NCBI GenBank assembly: GCA_023091735.1
Contig: JALKBU010000516.1
Location: 1-35,876 of the forward strand
Source: Trichomonas tenax
Lineage: Eukaryota > Parabasalia > Trichomonadida > Trichomonadidae
Reading direction: 5' to 3'
Length of the DNA: 35,876 nucleotides
Part shown: piece by piece, positions 30,552-35,876 of the stretch
Position numbering within the stretch: the first letter of the stretch is position 1
Layout of the letters: the number at the start of each line of letters is the position of its first letter
Notes under the pieces: generated by a model
The model's database searches: none
What the model was told of the DNA's origin: nothing
The model's input: only the letters and a program-made list of their open reading frames with translations
Program-made: the position numbers and the translations under genes

Positions 30552-32030
30552 ATGAGTATTTCGAGATCATTCTCGTACACTCCACGATTCCTTCAGAACA
30601 AGCGCGCTCTGAACATCAACACCATAAGGAAGGAAGTCGTTGAATCGAGTTATTCGATTCGTGGAAATTTAAATATTGTCGCTGATCAATTAAGAAAGAG
30701 GATTGCTGCAGGCGAGAAATTACCCTTTGATCACATTATTCCATGCAATATCGGTAATCCATTAGCTGTTGGCAAGAATCCGTTGACTTTTCCAAGAGAT
30801 GTCGTTTCTTGCATTGAAAACGAGAGATTGCTCAACTCCAATGATATTCCTGAGGAGGCCAAGGATAGGGCCAGACAGATCATCGCTTCAGTTGGCGGAA
30901 CATTCGGTGCTTACACGAAATCAGAAGGAATGATGATTGTAAGACAGCACATTGCAGAATTCATCCATAAAAGAGATGGATATCCTTGCAAGCCGGACAG
31001 CATCTATCTTTCTGATGGCGCTTCCTCAGCAATCTCATTTTTGATGACTTTAATTATTTCACATCCAAATGTTGGCATAATGACTCCATTCCCAACATAC
31101 CCAGTTTACACAAGCGAGGCAGCAGTTCACAACGGAAAAATCGTTCCATTCTACTTAAGAGAGTCCAATAATTGGTCATGTGACATCGATGAGATCACAC
31201 GTGCATACAACCTCGCAATCAAGGAAGGAATTGACGTCAGGGCTATGGTTATCATCAATCCAGGCAATCCAACAGGCCACGTTTTGCGTCCAGAGACAAT
31301 GAGAATTATTGTCGACTTTTGCGAGCAGAACAACATCCTTCTCATTGCTGATGAAGTTTATCAAGATGTTGTATATAACAAAGAACGCCCATTCTATTCT
31401 TTCAAGAAGATTGCAAGCCAAATGAAATCTGAAATACAGCTTGTTTCTCTTCATTCCATTTCTAAGGGTTTCATGGGTGAATGTGGCCATCGCGGCGGGT
31501 ATTTCGAGCTTTATCACTTCCCAGAAGACGTTAAGCAGCAAATCACAAAGATGGCAACATTCGGATTGTGTCCAAACGCAGTTGGTCAAGTCATTGTTGA
31601 CTGCATGGTCCATCCACCAGAGTCACCAGAAAACAAGTCAGTTTGGGAGAAAGAAAACTCTGATTACATCAACAAACTCCAAGCGAAGTCAATTAAACTT
31701 GCAGAGTGCTTCAACTCGCTCCCAGGAATCAAGTGCAAGCCAGCAGATGGTGGATGGTACCTGTTCCCATCAATCAACCTTCCACTAAAAGCTCTCGAAG
31801 CAGCAAAGAGCTGCCGGTGGCATGGTGAAGTTATGCCTCCAGATTTCTTCTGGTGTTTGAAGCTTCTTGAGGAGACTGGTATCATTATTGTCCCAGGATC
31901 AGGATTTGGACAGGTCCCAGGAACATTCCACTTCAGGTCAACATTCTTGCCAGAAGATGATAGATTCGATCAAGTCATCGAAAGAATTACAAAGTTCCAA
32001 AATGACTTCATGAAGAAGTATGATGATTAA
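30552..32030 (+). CDS. Alanine aminotransferase-like (class I/II PLP aminotransferase)
   Basis: A 492-residue enzyme of the alanine aminotransferase group, which transfers the amino group between alanine and 2-oxoglutarate using PLP. Family marks visible are the DGASSAI phosphate-binding segment (155-161), PFPTYPVY (179-186), INPGNPTG (235-242), the cofactor-contacting IADEVYQDVVY (265-275), and the Schiff-base Lys305 in SLHSISKGF followed by GECGHRGGY (309-317). The length is normal for the family. The N-terminus, MSISRSFSYTPRF, carries an SRSF motif like the R-x-F cleavage motif of hydrogenosomal presequences, so hydrogenosomal import is possible but unproven. Alanine is a major secreted end product of trichomonads, which fits a role at pyruvate. 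An M3 motif lies 22 bp upstream. Confidence 0.9.
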   Translation: MSISRSFSYTPRFLQNKRALNINTIRKEVVESSYSIRGNLNIVADQLRKRIAAGEKLPFDHIIPCNIGNPLAVGKNPLTFPRDVVSCIENERLLNSNDIPEEAKDRARQIIASVGGTFGAYTKSEGMMIVRQHIAEFIHKRDGYPCKPDSIYLSDGASSAISFLMTLIISHPNVGIMTPFPTYPVYTSEAAVHNGKIVPFYLRESNNWSCDIDEITRAYNLAIKEGIDVRAMVIINPGNPTGHVLRPETMRIIVDFCEQNNILLIADEVYQDVVYNKERPFYSFKKIASQMKSEIQLVSLHSISKGFMGECGHRGGYFELYHFPEDVKQQITKMATFGLCPNAVGQVIVDCMVHPPESPENKSVWEKENSDYINKLQAKSIKLAECFNSLPGIKCKPADGGWYLFPSINLPLKALEAAKSCRWHGEVMPPDFFWCLKLLEETGIIIVPGSGFGQVPGTFHFRSTFLPEDDRFDQVIERITKFQNDFMKKYDD

Positions 32031-32723
32031 TCTAATGAATACCATATAAACTCTTTTTGTCTATTTATCAATTTAAATCACATCTTTAATCAATTTAAAA
32101 TAAATGAAAGTCATAAATGATGCTTTTTTTTATTTCTTATAAATCACTTCTGAAATGATGCTTTTTTATTTTTTATGCCTTTTTATATAAGATTGGAGAA
32201 GTGCTGTAGTAGTATATGTTGGGGGTTGTTTGCCAAAATTTGCAAACACGTTGATATCATAAATTTTTATATATTGACCCCATTTTTGGAGGATTTATCG
32301 TTTGATTTCCGACAGTCTGAATGATTCAATATTACGGGCTCTTTGAGCCCTGCGGGTCAAGGACCCACAAGGCTGCAAGTTAATTTTAAAAAAATAATGT
32401 ATGAGTCATAAATGAATTATATTTTTGGATGTTAGTGGGGGAAAGTTTTGAAAAATTTTGTTATTGAATACGTATAGAAAATTGAGAGGGGTTAAAATCG
32501 AAATCGCGAAAATATTTTGCTTTGAATTTTGAATAGTGTCTCAAATGTGAAAATGTGAAAATATGAGAGATAATGAATGATAATTAAAATATACAAAGAG
32601 ACGGTTAATGAAATTTTTTCATAAAATAATAAAGAAATGTTAATAAATAATTTAAAATTTTATGAAAAGATTTGAATTTACTCCCTTGTTTACGTAAAAT
32701 TTGATTGAAATCGTTAAACGACA
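32031..32723. other. Left flank of the primase-helicase element
   Basis: An AT-rich spacer. It has a 16-bp AAATGATGCTTTTTT-type direct repeat near 32117 and 32156, a GTTTGC/GCAAAC hairpin near 32230-32248, and the double hairpin at 32336-32366. The last 30 bp (32691-32720) contain an inverted copy of the ACGATTTCAATCAAA word found in the right TIR, so the element may start a little before the TTAG tract. Confidence 0.5.
32336..32366. repeat. Double hairpin (6-3-6 then 5-3-5)
   Basis: GGGCTC-TTT-GAGCCC (32336-32350) is followed after 3 nt by GGGTC-AAG-GACCC (32354-32366). Both stems are perfect and GC-rich in a very AT-rich background. The geometry is the same as at 32816-32845, although the sequences differ. 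Confidence 0.75.
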
Positions 32724-32815
32724 AACTAACTAACTAACTAACTAAAAAAAAGAAAGCGTAAGGATTTTGAGACTTCGAAAATTTAAAAAATAATTTTTGA
32801 GTGTTTATGATTAAA

Positions 32816-32845
32816 GAACCCTCAGGGTTCCCGGTGCTAAGCGCC
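32816..32845. repeat. Double hairpin inside the left TIR
   Basis: GAACCC-TCA-GGGTTC (32816-32830) is followed after 2 nt by GGTGC-TAA-GCGCC (32833-32845, one T-G pair). It has the same 6-3-6 plus 5-3-5 layout as 32336-32366. It is absent from the right TIR, so it looks like an insertion into the left copy. Confidence 0.75.
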
Positions 32846-32874
32846 AAATTTAATGTTTTAAGTCAATTTTTTAT

Positions 32875-32952
32875 GTGGACCAGGTGGACCGAGTGGACCA
32901 GGTCCAAAAATCGTATTGAAAAAATGTGACAACATGACATTTTGACAACATG
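32875..32952. repeat. Iteron cluster of the left TIR (putative origin)
   Basis: Three contiguous 9-mers read GTGGACCAG, GTGGACCGA and GTGGACCAG (32875-32901) and are followed by GTCC, making a GGACC-AG-GTCC palindrome. Two exact TGACAACATG copies lie at 32927-32936 and 32943-32952. Iterons next to a replicative primase-helicase gene are typical of replication origins in plasmids and viruses. That role is inferred here. Confidence 0.6.
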
Positions 32953-33012
32953 GGGGTATGAACAAAAATAAAGTTAATTTTTTCAATAATTTATTTTTTT
33001 AATTTCTCTAAA

Positions 33013-35292
33013 ATGACAACAAACAACAACACTGAACAAATCATAAATTCATTAGTTGAGGAATTAATTAAAACTGAATCACAAACATTAAATGAAAGGA
33101 TAAATGACAACTTTGTTGAATTAAACAACTATTTGAAACATGATGGCGGAAAAGGAAGAAAAACTGGTAGGGCTTTATTAATAAATAAAATTCCAAATTT
33201 AACTATAATTGACATTGACATTAACAAAAATTACAGTGATAAACAAAAAGAAAATGTCAGAAACGATTTATTGAATAAATTATCAGATTTAGACGTTATC
33301 GTTAAAACCGCTTCAGGAGGAATGCACATTTATTGCAACACTAATTTCTTCACTGTTTCTTCAAACAGAATGATTAAATGCTATTCATGTTCAGATTTTG
33401 ATATTGATTTAATGAGTTCATTTGACGAATCCAAAAAATCATTAGTCGTTGCAGCAAATTCAAGAGTTCGTAAAAACGCGACTGAACCCATTTGTTCATA
33501 TTCATTTATTCGTGGTAATTATGACTCAAAACTAACTAGAAGCGTTAATGATGTATTAAATGATTTAAACATTAAATTACAGATTAAAGACAATCAAGAA
33601 ATTAAGGCAATTATTGAAAAACATGAAGGAATAGAAATTTCTGAAGAATTAGCTCGTGCTTTAGTCGATGGAATAGCAGATTTTGAAGTTCATAACGACG
33701 CAGGAAATATGACGATCGAAAAAGAAATTACTTTATTTACACTATTTCAAGCAATTAATTCATTACCGAAACAGTTTATCGAAGAAGCTTACGATAACGT
33801 TTATACCTTCTGTAAGCTTACCGATAACGCCAAAAATAATTTTGAAAACGCAAGAGCTCGTTATTCAAATCTCTACACATCCCCATTTGTTCTAGCAAAA
33901 ATTTTAAGGATTTACCAAAAGGAATATTATGATGAATTCGTTAAACCTTTGATTCAAAAGAAAGCCTTAATTTTTGATATTGATTTATCCGAACAATTTG
34001 ATTTAAATTCAATAATTAAAAAAGCTGATAATAAAGAATATAAGACGCAAAACGAAGTAATGACAGATTTAACAAAAGTTATTCGTCGAATTGATGGAGA
34101 AAATATTATGTTTATCAAGAAAACATTTGACGTTTATGCAAATAAATATGTTTTCAGTTTCTGTTCAAATCAAACGATGAAAGAAATGCTAAAAGCAGTT
34201 AAACTTTGGAAAGATGGTTTAAAATATTTCACAGCTTGGGAGGTATTAAGTCAAAATATAAGCATGATTTCGTGTAAAGGTGTTAAGTTTAACAGCAACG
34301 ATAAAAACATATTTTCATTATTCCAAGGGTATAAATATAAAGTTCTTGACAGCATTAATGAATTGTTAATCAAACCGTTCCTGAATTTAATCCATGAAGT
34401 CATTTGCGACAATGATAATGAAATATATAATTATGTCATTAATTGGATTTCATACATAATTCAAAATCCAGGATTAAAAACAGAAACAGCGTTAGTGCTT
34501 AAAGGATTGCAGGGAATTGGTAAAAATACATTTACTGATGTTATTTCAGAACTTCTCATAGGTTATTCAATAAAGAATTTAACAGAAATTGCAGAATTAA
34601 CGGGTTCGTTTAATTCAGTAGTTGAAGCCAAAATGTTAATTGTTTTAAACGAATTAAGAAATATTGGCGAAGAACGTTTAGCTAATTTCGATTCATTAAA
34701 GTCAATCATTACCGATAAAACAATAAGAATTAATGAGAAATTCCAACCACGTCGAACTGCTGAAAACGTTTCTAACTTCATTTTCGTTTCTAATAACGCT
34801 TACCCCGTCAAAATTGAATCTGGAGACAGACGTTATGTTGTGCTTGCATGTAATGGAAAGTATAAAGGAAATCAAAAATATTGGTCTAATTTATTCTCTT
34901 TATTCACCACAGAATTTTATGAAAACTTAATGACATATTTTATGAAACACGATATTAAAGAATTTAACCCTCGTATTATTCCTATGACTGAAGCAAAACA
35001 AGATTTAATCGAAGCCTCCAGAACTCCTTTAGATAATTGGATTTGCGAACATTATGATGAATTAATATTAGGTATTTCGTGCAGTGATGCTTTAACATCA
35101 AAGCCGTCAGAAATGAAAGATAAAAATTTCCAACTTCAGATTAAAGATAAATGCAACCGTAAGCGAATAACAATTCATGGGAAACGTGTATGGTGTTATA
35201 TCCTAAAAGATGAATGTAAACAAATATACAAACAAATACTGCATGAAATTGATGAAGAAATTGATATTGATGATATACCAACTCATGAATAA
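33013..35292 (+). CDS. Primase-polymerase fused to SF3 (D5/DUF5906-like) helicase
   Basis: A 759-residue replication protein. The N-terminal part fits the archaeo-eukaryotic primase/PrimPol fold: motif I is the metal-binding D-I-D at 67-69, motif II is SGGMHIY with His105, and motif III is the acidic FDIDLM at 129-134. A linker follows. The helicase domain starts near 435 (FQGYKYKVL). It has a Walker A at 498-505 (GLQGIGKN), a hydrophobic Walker B ending in Asn546-Glu547 and the sensor VSNN (592-595). The arginine-finger type G-D-R-R-Y lies at 604-608. This resembles the DUF5906 helicases of phage NrS-1-type and NCLDV/virophage-type primase-helicases. It would prime and unwind DNA, probably for replication of the element that carries it. 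The gene is intact and AT-rich (AAT, AAA, TTA codons), and its stop lies 4 bp before the right TIR. Confidence 0.88.
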   Translation: MTTNNNTEQIINSLVEELIKTESQTLNERINDNFVELNNYLKHDGGKGRKTGRALLINKIPNLTIIDIDINKNYSDKQKENVRNDLLNKLSDLDVIVKTASGGMHIYCNTNFFTVSSNRMIKCYSCSDFDIDLMSSFDESKKSLVVAANSRVRKNATEPICSYSFIRGNYDSKLTRSVNDVLNDLNIKLQIKDNQEIKAIIEKHEGIEISEELARALVDGIADFEVHNDAGNMTIEKEITLFTLFQAINSLPKQFIEEAYDNVYTFCKLTDNAKNNFENARARYSNLYTSPFVLAKILRIYQKEYYDEFVKPLIQKKALIFDIDLSEQFDLNSIIKKADNKEYKTQNEVMTDLTKVIRRIDGENIMFIKKTFDVYANKYVFSFCSNQTMKEMLKAVKLWKDGLKYFTAWEVLSQNISMISCKGVKFNSNDKNIFSLFQGYKYKVLDSINELLIKPFLNLIHEVICDNDNEIYNYVINWISYIIQNPGLKTETALVLKGLQGIGKNTFTDVISELLIGYSIKNLTEIAELTGSFNSVVEAKMLIVLNELRNIGEERLANFDSLKSIITDKTIRINEKFQPRRTAENVSNFIFVSNNAYPVKIESGDRRYVVLACNGKYKGNQKYWSNLFSLFTTEFYENLMTYFMKHDIKEFNPRIIPMTEAKQDLIEASRTPLDNWICEHYDELILGISCSDALTSKPSEMKDKNFQLQIKDKCNRKRITIHGKRVWCYILKDECKQIYKQILHEIDEEIDIDDIPTHE

Positions 35293-35367
35293 ACAATTTA
35301 TTTTTGTTCATACCCCCATGTTGTCAAAATGTCATGTTGTCATAGTTTTTCAATACGATTTTTGGAC

Positions 35368-35394
35368 CTGGTCCACTCGGTCCACCTGGTCCAC
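35368..35394. repeat. Iterons of the right TIR
   Basis: The mirror of the left cluster: three 9-mers CTGGTCCAC, TCGGTCCAC and CTGGTCCAC. The two CATGTTGTCA copies lie at 35317-35326 and 35333-35342. Confidence 0.6.
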
Positions 35395-35399
35395 ATAAA

Positions 35400-35611
35400 A
35401 AATTCACCCAAAACATCAAATTTTGCGTATATGTTGCCCAATATTCAAAACTTTACATATAAATTCACCCAAAACATCAAATTTTAAGTATATGTTGCCC
35501 AATATTCAAATCTTAACGTATAAATTAACTTAAAACATCAAATTTTGTGTATATAAAGCCTCAATATTCAATTCTTTACGTATAAATTGACGATTTCAAT
35601 CAAATTTCAAA
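35400..35611. repeat. 61-62-bp tandem repeat in the right TIR
   Basis: Units begin at 35400, 35461, 35522 and 35584 (the last one partial). They share AAATT-start, AAAACATCAAATTTT and CAATATTCAA words, and the copies diverge outward. The same unit, internally deleted, reappears outside the TTAG tract at about 35699-35752. The left TIR has no such array. Confidence 0.85.
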
Positions 35612-35697
35612 CATAAACACTCAAAAATTATTTTTAAATTTCCTAACTCATAAAATCCTTTCGCTTTCTTTTTTTAGTTAGTTAGTTAGTTAGTTAG

Positions 35698-35876
35698 TAA
35701 ACTTAACTTAAAACATCAAATCTTTACGTATAAATTGACGATTTCAATTAAAGTCCATAGCATGCCACAAATATATATCATATAATCTATCATATAATCT
35801 ATCAAGAGAATATCTTATATTATAACATCTGCGCGCATGTTTAAAATGATCCTCATCTTTATCATCAATGTTCAAA
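35698..35876. other. Right flank of the element
   Basis: It begins with a rearranged copy of the subterminal repeat (to about 35752), then AT-rich sequence with two ATCATATAATCT copies near 35778-35802. No gene is seen before the window ends. Confidence 0.5.

Larger units (their letters stand above)
32724..32972. repeat. Left composite TIR
   Basis: In order inward: (AACT)5 at 32724-32743, an A-run plus GAAAGCG block to 32809, a unique insert with a double hairpin (32810-32864), and the inner 108 bp with iterons (32865-32972). The inner end lies 40 bp before the ATG of the primase-helicase gene, so the TIR probably also holds its promoter. Confidence 0.85.
32724..35697. mobile_element. ~3-kb TIR element encoding a PrimPol-SF3 helicase
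   Basis: One gene (33013-35292) is bracketed by composite inverted repeats. The outer 86-bp blocks are 32724-32809 and 35612-35697. The inner 108-bp blocks are 32865-32972 and 35297-35404 and match at 106 of 108. Unlike sequence lies between outer and inner blocks: about 55 bp with a double hairpin on the left and about 207 bp of tandem repeat on the right. Near-identity of the inner blocks points to recent activity or gene conversion. No integrase, transposase or capsid gene is present. Similarity to a CGATTTCAATCAAA-containing word just outside both TTAG tracts suggests the true ends could lie up to about 55 bp further out. No target-site duplication could be fixed. The coding gene is much AT-richer than the host enzymes nearby. 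Confidence 0.85.
35297..35697. repeat. Right composite TIR
   Basis: The inner 108 bp (35297-35404) and the outer 86 bp (35612-35697) are inverted copies of the left blocks. Between them lie three and a half copies of a 61-62-bp tandem repeat. The outer end is (TTAG)6 at 35674-35697. Confidence 0.85.

Noticed and set aside
1..35876. Spliceosomal introns, CRISPR arrays and rRNA operons
   Set aside because: No trichomonad intron signature (GTATGT with ACTAACACACAG) was found in the genes, no regularly spaced direct-repeat array exists, and no rRNA gene was recognised.

Overview
The window looks like a contig piece from a parabasalid flagellate, most likely Trichomonas vaginalis or a close relative. 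The evidence is long intron-less genes separated by very AT-rich spacers, and promoter elements just upstream of ATGs that match the trichomonad Inr (TCA-Py-T/A), M3 (Myb-like) and M5 (CCTTT) core motifs. Several gene families are also typical of trichomonads: ankyrin-repeat proteins, GP63-like metallopeptidases and giant coiled-coil proteins. One SRxF-type leader resembles a hydrogenosomal presequence. Species was not proven from sequence alone.

Layout. 1-12 kb is an ordinary gene-dense block: a 3' partial gene, a TMEM18-family membrane protein, an acidic Ser/Glu/Lys-rich protein, a signal-peptide/single-TM protein with a KKxx tail, a decayed ankyrin gene, two coiled-coil proteins, a small single-pass membrane protein and a BART-domain (CFAP36-like) protein. 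A tRNA-Thr(UGU) lies at 12.2 kb. 12.6-21.9 kb is a gene-poor, decaying stretch: a GP63-like metallopeptidase pseudogene, unidentified coding relics, one short trichomonad-type ORF, and an array of at least nine unrelated imperfect hairpins in about 1 kb (19.37-20.42 kb). 22-32 kb carries an 1109-aa coiled-coil protein, a phosphoglucomutase/phosphomannomutase (PGM2-like), a 470-bp MITE-like element and an alanine aminotransferase-like enzyme.

The most interesting item is at 32.7-35.7 kb. This is a roughly 3-kb element whose only gene encodes a primase-polymerase fused to a superfamily 3 (D5/DUF5906-like) helicase. It lies between composite terminal inverted repeats. The inner 108 bp of the two TIRs match at 106 positions and contain three 9-bp iterons plus two 10-bp direct repeats. 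The outer 86 bp end in TTAG tetranucleotide tracts that run outward at both ends, as telomeric G-strands do. The right TIR also holds a 61-62-bp tandem repeat, and the left TIR holds a GC-rich double hairpin with the same geometry as another one 480 bp upstream. No integrase or transposase is encoded, so the element could be a self-replicating, integration-dependent replicon or satellite. This is inference, but the architecture itself is read directly from the sequence.

The housekeeping enzymes are probably independent transcription units. The PGM interconverts hexose 1- and 6-phosphates between glycogen and glycolysis, and the aminotransferase links pyruvate to alanine, a major fermentation end product of trichomonads.
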